Positions 9,209 to 17,474 of a DNA stretch of 64,000 nt are shown in pieces (the stretch's first letter is position 1; each line of letters begins with the position of its first letter). Made by a program: the position numbers and the translations under genes. Origin of the DNA: Bacteroidetes bacterium SW_9_63_38 (GTDB lineage: Bacteria; Bacteroidota; Rhodothermia; Rhodothermales; Salinibacteraceae). The notes under the pieces were generated by a model. It worked only from the letters and a program-made list of their open reading frames with translations, was not told the origin of the DNA and did no database searches. The stretch lies in the NCBI GenBank assembly GCA_003022435.1, contig PXUA01000011.1, positions 1 through 64,000 of the forward strand. Reading direction: 5' to 3'.

Positions 9209-10690
9209 TCACCCTCGGCTGCCGTGTGTTTCCAGAACGGCGTCGGCCTGCTGCTGAATCTCGGGCCGCTCGCGAAACGCCCGAATCGTCTCCTGTGCAT
9301 GGTGGTAGGCCTCCAGGTGATCAACGACGCGCTCCGGATAATCCTCCCCGATTACACAACCCGCGGCCTGCTGCTCCAAGGGCGGCATGCGCCAGGGCTC
9401 GTGGACATAGGCGGTCGTTTCCAGATGAGATAACTCGGGCACCCAGCGGCGGATGAACGTGCCGTCGGGATCGTGCTCCTTGCCCTGCTTGACAGGATTG
9501 TAGACGCGGATCTGGTTGATGCCGGTGGTGCCGGACTGCATCTGCACTTGCGGATAGTGGATGCCGGGCACGTAGTCCGCCATGAGCCCGCCGTAGGTGG
9601 GGGCGAAGCGGCGCCAGTCGAGCCAGCAGTCGTACGCCGCAAACGAGCACAGCATGGCCCGCATGCGAAAGTTGAGCCAGCCGGTCGTGCGCAGGCACCG
9701 CATGCAGGCGTCCACCATCGGGAAGCCCGTCTGCCCGTGAAGCCACGCGTCGTACAGGGCCGGGTCCCAGTCATCGTCGCGGAGCGCGTCGAACGCCGGA
9801 ATGTAGCTCTCGTGCTCGATCCGGGGCGCGTCCTCCAGCTTCTGCGTGAAGTGGCTGTGCCAATGGAGACGGCTGTCGAAGCTGTCGAGCGCCGTGCGCC
9901 AGGTGCGCGCCGCCGGGTCGGACCGCCCCTCCAGCTCGTCCTGCCGTTGCCGCAACTCGTAGACCACCCGGCGCAGGCTGATGGTGCCGAACGCCAGGTG
10001 TACCGAGAGGCGCGAGCAGGCCGTCCTTCCGGACAGCGGGCTCGACATCGCCCGGCGGTAGGGCCGCCCGCGCTCGTAAAGAAATGAATCCAGCGTCCGG
10101 TGCGCCTCCGCCTCCCCGATTTGCTGCAACGCAGCGGTCGACGGGCGCAGGCCCAGATCGGCGTGCGACGGCATGAGGCCGGAGTCGACCTCGGGCACCG
10201 GCGTCAGCGCCTCCGGCGGATACACGAGCGGGCGCGCCATGGCGTCGTCCCAGTGGTCGGCCCAGTCGTCGCGGTCGTGCGGCCCGCGGATGACGCCGCG
10301 GCACGGAATCTCCGTGCACGGCACGCCCTGTTCTTCTGCCCAGGCCCGCACGCGGCGGTCGCGGTCGAACGTGCGCCGATTCCCGACTTCTTCGTGGGCC
10401 CAAAGGCGGAGCGGTCCCACCTCTTGCCGCAGCCTCTCCAGCACGTCCGGCATCTCGCCGCAACGCACCACGAGCGGCTGGCCCCGCCGTCGGAGGCGCG
10501 CCCGCAGCTCGATCAGCGCCTCGCGGATCAGGGTCCAGTGGCGCGGGCGGTAGTCGTCGCCCGCCGCGATGGACGGCTCCGCCACGTAGAGCGGCAGCAC
10601 CGGGCCGCGCTCAGCGGCGCGCTTCAGCGGCCTGTGATCGTCCACGCGCAAATCACGCTTGTACCAGACGACCTGAACGGGGGCGGACAT
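9209..10690 (-). CDS. cryptochrome/photolyase family protein
   Basis: 493 residues. The N-terminal alpha/beta antenna domain opens with VQVVWYKRDLRVDDHRPL. The C-terminal FAD-binding helical domain includes LSVHLAFGTISLR, LHGQTGFPMVDACMR and TGWLNFRMRAMLCSF, followed by IHYPQVQMQSGTTGINQIR. This pattern is that of bacterial deoxyribodipyrimidine photolyases/cryptochromes, which use light and FADH- to reverse pyrimidine dimers, sensible for a brine-surface organism. Repair versus signalling cannot be settled from sequence. It is downstream of coaE by 114 bases on the same strand and converges with the dead kinase across a C-rich tract at 9157-9208. Confidence 0.9.
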   Translation of the reverse strand: MSAPVQVVWYKRDLRVDDHRPLKRAAERGPVLPLYVAEPSIAAGDDYRPRHWTLIREALIELRARLRRRGQPLVVRCGEMPDVLERLRQEVGPLRLWAHEEVGNRRTFDRDRRVRAWAEEQGVPCTEIPCRGVIRGPHDRDDWADHWDDAMARPLVYPPEALTPVPEVDSGLMPSHADLGLRPSTAALQQIGEAEAHRTLDSFLYERGRPYRRAMSSPLSGRTACSRLSVHLAFGTISLRRVVYELRQRQDELEGRSDPAARTWRTALDSFDSRLHWHSHFTQKLEDAPRIEHESYIPAFDALRDDDWDPALYDAWLHGQTGFPMVDACMRCLRTTGWLNFRMRAMLCSFAAYDCWLDWRRFAPTYGGLMADYVPGIHYPQVQMQSGTTGINQIRVYNPVKQGKEHDPDGTFIRRWVPELSHLETTAYVHEPWRMPPLEQQAAGCVIGEDYPERVVDHLEAYHHAQETIRAFRERPEIQQQADAVLETHGSRG

Positions 10691-10804
10691 TGGAAGGGGC
10701 AGATTGTGAGCATGCGTTCCTTGCCCTAACGGACACGGTCCCCATCCGATTCCAAAACGACGCGCGGATGACGGTCCACTTCCGACCGTCGCTCTGCAGC
10801 CGCC

Positions 10805-11401
10805 TCAGCCGTCCACAATCCTCCAGTACAGGTCGACGCTCTTGTCGCGGAGGTCACCGAGCGAGCCGTCGTTTTCGATAACATGATCGGCCCGGCGGCG
10901 CAACTCGTCCTGCGGAAGCTGATGCTCCATTCGGTCCCGCACCTGGGCCTCCGTCACGCCGTCGCGCTCCACGACGCGGGCAATGCGCTCCGCATCCGGC
11001 GCCACCACCGCCGCCGTCGCGTCCACGTGAGCATCGCCCCCCGCCTCAAAGAGGAGCGCGGCCTCGTGCACGAGCAGATCCACGCCCTCCTCCTCGGCCC
11101 GCATCTCTGCCGCCGCAAACGACTCGAACACCCGCGGGTGAACGATGGCATTTAACTGCTCCAGCCGCTCGGCGTCCCCAAATACCTGCGCGGCCAGAAA
11201 TTCGCGGTTCAGGGAGTCATCCTCCGCGTACGCATCGCGGCCGAACGCGTCGACGATCTCCGCCCGGACCGCGTCGTCGTTCTGCATGAGGGCCTTCGCC
11301 TCCACGTCGGCGTAGAACACCTTCGCTCCCTGCTCCTCCAGAAAGCCGCAGACGGTGGTCTTGCCGCTGCCAATGCCGCCGGTCACGCCCAAGGTCTTCA
11401 C
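10805..11401 (-). CDS. coaE: dephospho-CoA kinase
   Basis: 198 residues, the usual size. It phosphorylates the 3' hydroxyl of dephospho-CoA in the last step of CoA synthesis. The P-loop GGIGSGKTT is at 8-16, followed by the CoaE signature with FYADVEAKALMQ, NAIVHPRVFESF and VHEAALLFEAG. No ATG precedes the P-loop at a fitting distance; the GTG at 11401 (protein MKTLGVTGG) gives the normal family start. The frame remains open upstream without similarity. It is 91 bases downstream of the HIT gene, probably co-transcribed. Confidence 0.93.
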   Translation of the reverse strand: MKTLGVTGGIGSGKTTVCGFLEEQGAKVFYADVEAKALMQNDDAVRAEIVDAFGRDAYAEDDSLNREFLAAQVFGDAERLEQLNAIVHPRVFESFAAAEMRAEEEGVDLLVHEAALLFEAGGDAHVDATAAVVAPDAERIARVVERDGVTEAQVRDRMEHQLPQDELRRRADHVIENDGSLGDLRDKSVDLYWRIVDG

Positions 11402-11490
11402 AGTGACGAATGACGAGTTTCGATTTTCGAATGCACACCGGACGAGTGTCTTTTGCAATTCGCAATTCGACACTCGAACTTCGCAGTTGC
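11402..11490. repeat. CTCGAA/ATTCG-rich intergenic repeat, copy 1
   Basis: The stretch contains TTCGATTTTCGAATG and GCAATTCGCAATTCGACAC followed by TCGAACTTCGCAGTTGC, a set of short palindromic units with a GC content well below the neighbours. Similar text occurs at 13245-13286 and 44004-44042, each next to a gene start or stop. Function unknown. Confidence 0.5.
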
Positions 11491-11492
11491 CC

Positions 11493-11837
11493 TCATCCGG
11501 GCGGCCAGCTAAACGGGCGTCCGCCGAGAAGATGAAGGTGAAGGTGATAGACCGACTGCCCCCCATCGTCGCCGCAGTTGATAACCGTGCGGTAGCCGCC
11601 GTCCAGCCCTTCCTCCTGCGCCAGTTCACGCGCCACCACGAACAAATGCCCCACGAGGTCTTTGTCCTCCGGTGCTAGATCGTCGAGGCTCGGGATCGGC
11701 GTCCGCGGCACAATCAGGATGTGGGTCGGCGCCTGCGGATCGATGTCGTGGAAGGCCACGCACCGGTCGTCCTCGTGGACGATGTCGGCGTCGACCTCCC
11801 GGTCGATGATCTGTTGGAAAAGCGTCTTTTCGGACAT
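11493..11837 (-). CDS. HIT family nucleotide hydrolase/transferase (HINT-like)
   Basis: 114 residues. The histidine triad is HLHLHLLGG with H98, H100 and H102. It is preceded by FHDIDPQAPTHILIVPRTPI, the HINT-branch signature. HINT proteins hydrolyse adenosine phosphoramidates; the physiological substrate is not known. The start MSEKTLFQQIID is standard for the family, whereas the open extension upstream is not. It is the first gene of a minus-strand run with coaE and the photolyase, and diverges from the pterin genes. Confidence 0.93.
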   Translation of the reverse strand: MSEKTLFQQIIDREVDADIVHEDDRCVAFHDIDPQAPTHILIVPRTPIPSLDDLAPEDKDLVGHLFVVARELAQEEGLDGGYRTVINCGDDGGQSVYHLHLHLLGGRPFSWPPG

Positions 11838-12067
11838 AGTGCCAGTGCCGCTGTCAAGAACGACGTGCGTGCGAACGGAACGGTCAAACGAAGCTTTCCA
11901 TCTGGACCTCAAATATGCAGACCGGACCGCTGAATCACAAGACGAAATTGTAACCGCTTGCCTGTAACGGTCCTGTTTCCGCTCGAACAACATCCTCGCC
12001 CCGCGGTGAGTAGTACTGACTTCAAAGCAATGTTTGTCCCAACACATTTTTGGCCTCGTCGCCATAC

Positions 12068-12481
12068 ATGTCTACCGTCTACGTCACCCGCAAGGTGCAC
12101 TTCAACGCCGCCCACCGCCTCCACAACCCCGAGAAATCGGAGGCGTGGAATGAAGAGACCTTCGGCCCGTGCAACAATCCGAACTGGCATGGCCACAACT
12201 ATGAGCTTGAGGTGACGGTGGCGGGCGAGCCCGACCCCGAGACCGGCTACGTGGTCGACCTCGGCGACCTCAAATCCGTGTTGAACGAGCAGGTCATCGA
12301 CAAGGTGGACCACAAGAATCTCAACGTCGAAGTGGACTTCATGGACGGCCTCATTCCGTCGACCGAAAACTTCGCGATCGCCATCTGGAACCAGCTCGAC
12401 GGGGAACTGCCGGCGGGCGAGCTGCACTGCGTCCGCCTGTACGAGACGCCCCGCAACTTCGTCGAGTACCGGGGCGAGTGA
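12068..12481 (+). CDS. 6-pyruvoyl-tetrahydropterin synthase, eukaryote-like
   Basis: 137 residues. Zinc ligands H16, H41 and H43 (HGHNY), catalytic C35 in GPCNNPN, DHKNLN at 81-86, STENFA at 98-103 and E126 in LYETP. The CNNPN-x-HGHNY arrangement and the ending [16 protein letters not shown] resemble animal PTPS far more than the shorter Cys loop of bacterial QueD. PTPS converts dihydroneopterin triphosphate, the folE product, to 6-pyruvoyl-tetrahydropterin. folE follows by 46 bases and an SDR comes next, supporting a biopterin rather than a queuosine role. A QueD role remains possible. Confidence 0.88.
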   Translation: MSTVYVTRKVHFNAAHRLHNPEKSEAWNEETFGPCNNPNWHGHNYELEVTVAGEPDPETGYVVDLGDLKSVLNEQVIDKVDHKNLNVEVDFMDGLIPSTENFAIAIWNQLDGELPAGELHCVRLYETPRNFVEYRGE

Positions 12482-12527
12482 CGCCCCTCGTTCCCGCTCT
12501 GTTTTCCATACCCGACCCCGCTCCGAC

Positions 12528-13187
12528 ATGGCCGAAAAGAAAATTGCCGCCGACAACCTCCGCGACAACGGCACCCCGATGGGGGGACCGCCCAAGCTCT
12601 ACGAGCGTCGGGACATGTACGACGAGGACACCAGCGAGGAGATTGCCGAACACGTCTCGTCGATCCTCGAGATTTTAGGCGAGGATCCGTCCCGGGAGGG
12701 CCTCGCGAAGACGCCTGAGCGCGTAGCGCGCGCCTACCAGTTCCTCATGCACGGCTACGCCCTCGACCCGAAGGACATTCTCCAGCAGGCCCTGTTCGAG
12801 GAGGCCTACGACGAGATGATCCTGGTCAAGGACATCGAGGTGTACTCGCTCTGTGAGCACCACATGCTCCCGTTCTACGGCAAGGCACACGTCGCCTACA
12901 TTCCGGACGGCAAGATCGTGGGCCTCAGCAAAATCCCGCGGACGGTGGATGTCTTTGCGCGGCGCCTGCAGGTGCAGGAGCGCCTCACCCTCCAGATCCG
13001 CGACGCCATCGACGAGGTGCTGGAGCCCCTCGGCACCGCCGTCGTCATCGAGGCCAAGCACCTCTGCATGATGATGCGGGGGGCGGAGAAGCAAAACTCG
13101 ATGACCACCACGAGCTCCGTGAGCGGCGAGTTTGACGAGCACGCGACCCGCGCCGAGTTCATGCGCCTCATCCGCGCGACCGAGTAG
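12528..13187 (+). CDS. folE: GTP cyclohydrolase I
   Basis: 219 residues. It opens the purine ring of GTP to make dihydroneopterin triphosphate, the first step of folate and pterin synthesis. Zinc ligands C109, H112 and C180 are present in [15 protein letters not shown] and [26 protein letters not shown] and the ending TRAEFMRLI are standard. The N-terminal 40 residues are acidic and probably disordered. It lies 46 bases after the PTPS gene and ahead of the SDR, all on plus. Confidence 0.97.
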   Translation: MAEKKIAADNLRDNGTPMGGPPKLYERRDMYDEDTSEEIAEHVSSILEILGEDPSREGLAKTPERVARAYQFLMHGYALDPKDILQQALFEEAYDEMILVKDIEVYSLCEHHMLPFYGKAHVAYIPDGKIVGLSKIPRTVDVFARRLQVQERLTLQIRDAIDEVLEPLGTAVVIEAKHLCMMMRGAEKQNSMTTTSSVSGEFDEHATRAEFMRLIRATE

Positions 13188-13244
13188 GCAGTGGCGAGTG
13201 GCGAGTTGCGAATGGTCGGCCGCGCCCTCATCTTCAGGGGCGAG

Positions 13245-13286
13245 GCCACGTTCGCACACTCGAAAATCGAGATTCGCAATTCGACA
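13245..13286. repeat. CTCGAA/ATTCG-rich intergenic repeat, copy 2
   Basis: The text CACTCGAAAATCGAGATTCG followed by CAATTCGACA sits directly before the SDR start codon, including the palindrome CTCGAAAATCGAG. It resembles 11402-11490 and 44004-44042. The position leaves little room for a separate ribosome-binding site. Confidence 0.45.
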
Positions 13287-13985
13287 ATGATCGTCGTTGT
13301 TACCGGCGCGAGCCAGGGCATCGGGCAGGCTATCGCTGAGGCATTTGCCGACCGAGACGGGGCGCAGATTGTCCTGGCAGCGCGGTCGGCGGACGCTCTC
13401 GAATCGGTCGCCGCGTCGTATCGGGATCACGGCGGGGAGGCCCTGGTCGTGCCCACGGACGTAACGGACGACGAGGCCGTGGCCGAGATGGCGGACACCG
13501 TGCAGTCGGAGTGGGGTGTGCCGGACGTGCTCGTCAACAACGCCGGCCTGTTCCGGCACGCGCCGCTCGACGAGTTGACGCTCGACGGCTTTCGCGAACA
13601 GCTGGACGTGAACCTGACCGGCACGTTCGCCGTGACGCAGGCCTTTTTGCCTGCGATGCGCAAGCGGGGAACAGGCCATCTTTTCTTCATGGGATCGGTC
13701 GCGTCCATCCAAACCTACCCCGGCAACGCGGGCTACTGCGCTGCCAAACACGGGGTCCGCGGCCTGGCCCGCGTGGTGCGCGAGGAAACGAAAGACGAGG
13801 GCTTGCGGGTAACGACCGTCCTTCCCGGCGCCACCTACACCCCCACGTGGGACGGCGTGGACCTGCCCGAGGAGCGCTTCATGCCGCCGGAGGATATCGC
13901 CCGGTCGATCGTAGACGCGTACCATCTCTCCGACCGCACCGTGTTGGAGGAGCTGGTGTTACGGCCACAGGCGGGAGACGTGTGA
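13287..13985 (+). CDS. short-chain dehydrogenase/reductase, candidate sepiapterin-reductase step
   Basis: 232 residues. NADP(H)-binding TGASQGIG at 6-13, NNAG at 84-87 and the catalytic set S137 or S140, Y150, K154 are all present. Classical SDRs of this type include 3-oxoacyl-ACP reductases and sepiapterin reductase. The chain is generic, so the substrate comes only from context: directly after PTPS and folE, it could reduce 6-pyruvoyl-tetrahydropterin to tetrahydrobiopterin. The upstream ATG-less extension contains the ATTCG repeat and is not coding. Confidence 0.85.
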   Translation: MIVVVTGASQGIGQAIAEAFADRDGAQIVLAARSADALESVAASYRDHGGEALVVPTDVTDDEAVAEMADTVQSEWGVPDVLVNNAGLFRHAPLDELTLDGFREQLDVNLTGTFAVTQAFLPAMRKRGTGHLFFMGSVASIQTYPGNAGYCAAKHGVRGLARVVREETKDEGLRVTTVLPGATYTPTWDGVDLPEERFMPPEDIARSIVDAYHLSDRTVLEELVLRPQAGDV

Positions 13986-14062
13986 AGCGTCGTCGGGCTG
14001 GGTGCTCTCCTCCGCCCCCGTGCGCCTTCGCTCCGGAGAGGCCGGTTGAACGTCAACGGGGG

Positions 14063-14203
14063 TACTGATCCGTGCACAGGTAGGGAAACAAAATTCTCCG
14101 TGTGAGGAAGGAGATCAGCCGGACTCGTCCGATAAGATGCTGGAAATCTGGGATTTCCTCAGCACGGCGAACAGTGGCCTGCGCACTTTCTCACGGATCG
14201 GTA
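14063..14203. repeat. R2 element, copy 1, 141 bp
   Basis: It starts TACTGATCCGTGCACAGG and ends CACGGATCGGTA, an inverted pair. The interior has CCGGACTCGTCCG and the hairpin GGAAATC-TGG-GATTTCC. The same family is seen at 34402, 49592, 52110, 54439, 54743-56013 and 57963. It fills most of the 13986-14372 gap before lipA; the rest of the gap shows nothing that I recognise. Confidence 0.85.
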
Positions 14204-14372
14204 GGACCAACGTGCGAAATCAAAACACCAGTCTCTAACGGAGCGAACAAGACCCGTTCTGCAGAGGAACGGCGCCCCGCGCCTTCTGTACCTATTCGTC
14301 CGTGTACGTGACTGGGCGTTCTTCTGAAGATCGGACGCCTCGGTCCCCTGAATTCAAGCCCTTAATCTGCGC

Positions 14373-15368
14373 ATGTCTACCCCTGCGACCGACGATCCGA
14401 CCGCGGAGCGCGAGCCGACCACGCCCGACGACGCCGACCTCGACAGTGTCGAGCCCGAACCGATCGCCCCCTCCGGCGACGGCGACCCTGGGTTCGTTGA
14501 ACTGCCCGTCGTCGAGAACACGAACAAAAACAAACGCGGCCGTCGTCCCGACTGGCTCCGGGTCTCGCTGCCGCAGGGCGAAACGTACAACGACGTGCGA
14601 GAGACGGTCGAGGAGCACGACCTGCACACCGTCTGCGAGAGCGCCAACTGCCCCAATATGGGAGAGTGCTGGAGCCGCGGCACCGCCACGTTCATGATCC
14701 TGGGCGACGTCTGCACCCGCTCCTGTGGCTTCTGCGCCGTGAAGACCGGCCGGCCGCAGGACGGCCTCGACTGGGACGAGCCGCGCCGCGTGGCCGACGC
14801 CGTCGACAAGATGGACCTCGACCACGCCGTCATCACCAGCGTCAACCGCGACGAGCGCGAGGACGGCGGCGCCCCCATCTTCGCGGAGGTCATCGAACGC
14901 ATCCACGACCTCGGCGCCACCTGCGAGGTGCTTACCCCCGACTTCCGCGGCATGCGGGAGCCGTGCGAAACGGTCTTCGAGGCCGAGCCGGACATCTTCA
15001 ACCACAATGTCGAAACGGTGCCGAGCCTCTACCGCCGCGTGCGGCCGCAGGCCAACTACGAACGCTCCCTCAAGGTCCTGAAGTGGGCCAAAGAGGAGGG
15101 CCTGCGCACCAAAAGCGGCATCATGGTGGGCCTCGGCGAGACGAAGGAGGAGGTTCTGGAGATCATGGACGACTTCGTCGACATCGGCCTCGACGTGATG
15201 ACCATCGGGCAGTACATGCAGCCGACCGAGCATCACCTGCCGGTCGAGGCGTGGATCGAGCCGGAGGTCTTTGACTGGTACAAGCAGGTCGGCGAGGAGA
15301 AGGGCATCGACCACGTCGAGAGCAGCCCGCTCACCCGCTCCTCCTACCACGCCGAGGAGCACGTGTAA
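14373..15368 (+). CDS. lipA: lipoyl synthase
   Basis: 331 residues. A radical-SAM enzyme that inserts two sulfurs into protein-bound octanoate. The auxiliary cluster cysteines are C88, C93 and C99 (CESANCPNMGEC), the SAM cluster cysteines are C114, C118 and C121 (CTRSCGFC), and the conserved terminal RSSY is at 322-325. The first 50 residues are an acidic extension rich in D, E and P not found in E. coli LipA, a likely halophilic feature. No lipB is adjacent. Confidence 0.97.
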   Translation: MSTPATDDPTAEREPTTPDDADLDSVEPEPIAPSGDGDPGFVELPVVENTNKNKRGRRPDWLRVSLPQGETYNDVRETVEEHDLHTVCESANCPNMGECWSRGTATFMILGDVCTRSCGFCAVKTGRPQDGLDWDEPRRVADAVDKMDLDHAVITSVNRDEREDGGAPIFAEVIERIHDLGATCEVLTPDFRGMREPCETVFEAEPDIFNHNVETVPSLYRRVRPQANYERSLKVLKWAKEEGLRTKSGIMVGLGETKEEVLEIMDDFVDIGLDVMTIGQYMQPTEHHLPVEAWIEPEVFDWYKQVGEEKGIDHVESSPLTRSSYHAEEHV

Positions 15369-15396
15369 CCTCCGTTTACAGGCGGCCCAATACACC

Positions 15397-15984
15397 ATGT
15401 CGCCCCTAACAAAAGCCCCTGCCCCCCGAGAGCGGCGGTTTACGGTCGACGAATACTATCGCATGGGAGAGGCGGGCGTCTTTGACGAAGACGACCGGGT
15501 CGAACTGCTTGACGGCCACATCTACGTCATGTCCCCGATTGGAAGCGAGCACGCTGCGTGCGTCCGCCGCCTGAACCGCTTGTTTCAGTCTCGGCTCGGG
15601 GGTCGAGGACTCGTCAGCGTTCAGAATCCGGTTCGTCTTGCCGACGATTCGGAACCGGAACCGGACGTGGTGCTGCTGCGGCCGCACGACGACGGGTATG
15701 CGTCTGAGCACCCGGGGCCGGAGGAGGTGACTATGGTCGTGGAGGTGGCCGACACGTCGCTGTCGTTCGACCGCGATGTCAAACTGCCCCTCTACGCCGA
15801 GGCCGGTATTCCCGAAGTGTGGCTTGTAGACCTGGAGGCCTCCGTGATTCACGTGTACCGTGACCCGAATGGAGACGACTACCACACCCACACGACGCAC
15901 GACCCCGACGCTGAACTCGAAGTGGCCGGTCTTTCCGACGGTCCTCTGCTCCCGGCCGCTAAAATACTGCGCGCTTCTGATTGA
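15397..15984 (+). CDS. Uma2 family (DUF820) PD-(D/E)XK nuclease-like protein, copy A
   Basis: 195 residues. The Uma2 core is visible as RRFTVDEYYRMGEAGVFDED, then VELLDGHIYVMSPIGSEHA, then the putative catalytic residues in DSEPEPDVVLLRP, VVEVADTSL and the K of FDRDVKLPLYAEAGIPEVW. The family has a restriction-endonuclease-like fold, often in multicopy in cyanobacteria and Bacteroidetes; its cellular role is unsettled. The next gene is a paralogue in tandem 65 bases away. It follows lipA by only 28 bases but is unlikely to be functionally linked. Confidence 0.9.
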   Translation: MSPLTKAPAPRERRFTVDEYYRMGEAGVFDEDDRVELLDGHIYVMSPIGSEHAACVRRLNRLFQSRLGGRGLVSVQNPVRLADDSEPEPDVVLLRPHDDGYASEHPGPEEVTMVVEVADTSLSFDRDVKLPLYAEAGIPEVWLVDLEASVIHVYRDPNGDDYHTHTTHDPDAELEVAGLSDGPLLPAAKILRASD

Positions 15985-16049
15985 ACGACGCCGCCTCGTT
16001 CACCTCCAGAATCTCGTGTCCTCGTCCGTACCGAGGTGATTCTTTCCGT

Positions 16050-16649
16050 ATGCCCACAACAGCCGATCCTCTCACATCGCCAAAGCGGCGACGGTTTACG
16101 GTCGACGAATACTACCGGATGGGGGAGGCGGGCGTCTTCGGCGACGACGACCGGGTCGAACTGCTTGACGGCCACATCTACGTCATGTCCCCGATTGGAA
16201 GCGAGCATGCTGCCTGCATCGACCGACTCACTCGTCTTTTCGTCCCCCGTGCCGCAGAGAACGCAATCGTGCGGGTACAGAACCCCATTCGGCTGGAGAC
16301 GGACTCGGAGCCGGAACCGGACCTCGCCCTGGTCACCCCGGGCGACGGCGCGTACGTGTCTCAGCATCCGGGGCCCGCAGACACTCTGCTCGTCATTGAG
16401 GTCGCCGATACGTCACTCGCGTTCGACCGTGACGTAAAACTGCCGGTGTACGCCGACGCCGACCTTCCAGAAGTCTGGCTCGTGGATCTGGAGCACAAGC
16501 AGATCCACGTCTACCGCGATCCGTCCGGCGACGGCTACACGACCCACGAGGTGCATGACACCGACGACGCGTTGACAGTCGAGGCCCTTCCGGACATCGG
16601 GTCCGTCTCCGCGTCCGCGATTCTCAAACCGACCCAATCGGACGAGTAA
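16050..16649 (+). CDS. Uma2 family (DUF820) PD-(D/E)XK nuclease-like protein, copy B
   Basis: 199 residues, paralogue of the preceding gene with the same order of motifs: RRFTVDEYYRMGEAGVF, LLDGHIYVMSPIGSEHAA, SEPEPDLALV, VIEVADTSLAFDRDVKLPVY. The two genes share an uninterrupted identical 61-base block (15491-15551 and 16147-16207) inside otherwise diverged DNA, which points to recent duplication or gene conversion. Putative active-site residues are conserved in both copies. Confidence 0.9.
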   Translation: MPTTADPLTSPKRRRFTVDEYYRMGEAGVFGDDDRVELLDGHIYVMSPIGSEHAACIDRLTRLFVPRAAENAIVRVQNPIRLETDSEPEPDLALVTPGDGAYVSQHPGPADTLLVIEVADTSLAFDRDVKLPVYADADLPEVWLVDLEHKQIHVYRDPSGDGYTTHEVHDTDDALTVEALPDIGSVSASAILKPTQSDE

Positions 16650-16810
16650 TTGCCTCTCTCCCGTTTCTCCTTTTTCGCGACCGACCATCTCGAACAGAGA
16701 CGGGAGGACGGGATCAATGAAAAAGGGTGTCATACCGAGTCCGCTTACAAAGTTCAGGAGTGGGGAATGAGCGTACGGTCATAAATACTCAGGCGCACGA
16801 GTGCGCCACG

Positions 16811-16856
16811 CACATACCCACACACCCCGATAGTGGTCGGGACATTGCTCCCATAT
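16811..16856. repeat. R5 hairpin repeat, copy 1
   Basis: CACACCCCGATAGTGGTCGG then GACATTGCTC: a short CCCGA/TCGGG hairpin with a conserved downstream flank. Copies are at 21340-21388 and 28389-28440. No following T run is seen, so it is not a classical terminator. Confidence 0.6.
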
Positions 16857-16861
16857 CCGCA

Positions 16862-16912
16862 TACCTAACGGAGCCGCATGATCTTTGATTATGCTTGCGG
16901 AGTTGGTATCAG
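16862..16912. repeat. R6 hairpin repeat, copy 2, at the end of the next minus gene
   Basis: The hairpin GCATGATC-TTT-GATTATGC at 16876-16894 is nested in a larger palindrome whose arms read ATACCTAACGGAGC and its partner GGAGTTGGTAT. It begins within the stop codon of the minus gene at 16909. Compared with 1572-1615 one stem pair has changed on both sides. Confidence 0.65.
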
Positions 16913-17280
16913 AGCGCCACATCTTCTTTTTGAACGTACGCCTCCCCCTCGTCCGACACCTGCAGCAGCGTCCACGGCTGCTCCGGATCGGAGAGAAAGC
17001 ACAACCCCTCCCTGCCGAGCGCCTCGTGTGCATCCCGGGCGCAGGCCGTCGCCGTGTCCCACGGCATCGTCGGCGCGTTAAGCCAAACGCTCGTGTATGG
17101 CCCGTTCTCTACCTCTTCCGCAATCTGCACGGGCACCGTCTCCCCCTCGTAGGTCCCCTCGTAGGTGAGCACGAGCGCGTCCTCGTCCTGCTCCACCGTC
17201 TCAAGCACGTCCCGAAGCCACGCCACCGCCTCCTCTTCCGACAGGTTGCGCACGTAAATCTCAATCGTATCGTGGGCCAT
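16909..17280 (-). CDS. hypothetical small acidic protein
   Basis: 123 residues from MAHDTIEIYVRNLSEEEAV. It is strongly acidic and appears to form a compact alpha/beta unit; there is one tryptophan-rich patch (VWLNAPTMPWDT) and LGREGLCFLSDPEQPWTLL near the end. I do not recognise a family. The frame is open upstream, but that part is encoded by the pyrimidine-rich R4-like tract and is excluded. The TGA stop overlaps the R6 repeat. It lies downstream of the ABC ATPase gene on the same strand. Confidence 0.7.
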   Translation of the reverse strand: MAHDTIEIYVRNLSEEEAVAWLRDVLETVEQDEDALVLTYEGTYEGETVPVQIAEEVENGPYTSVWLNAPTMPWDTATACARDAHEALGREGLCFLSDPEQPWTLLQVSDEGEAYVQKEDVAL

Positions 17281-17335
17281 GAATGTTGGCAATCTGCTCT
17301 GAAAAGAAGAAGGGCGACACCACTGCTCAACACGC

Positions 17336-17470
17336 TCCGTCGTGCTCAAATGCATGGATGCACGGATGCCCGGAAGCACAAAGGCGCTGCCTGTATGCTT
17401 CCATGCCTCCACACTTCCACGCCTCCACGCTCCCACGCCTCCACGCTCTCATTCTCCCACGCCCCGCGCT
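17336..17470. repeat. R4-like pyrimidine-rich tract with inverted flank
   Basis: It starts with GTGCTCAAATGCATGGATGC, a purine-rich inverse of the family, then turns into TGCTTCCATGCCTCCACAC and repeated CTCCCACGCCTCCACGCTC units. All C-rich units are on the plus strand, so the transcript of the flanking minus genes would be G-rich. Confidence 0.65.
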
Positions 17471-17474
17471 CTAC

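Noticed and set aside
16650-16808. A separate small gene between Uma2 copy B and the R5 repeat
   Set aside because: No frame has a plausible start, leader or family resemblance.
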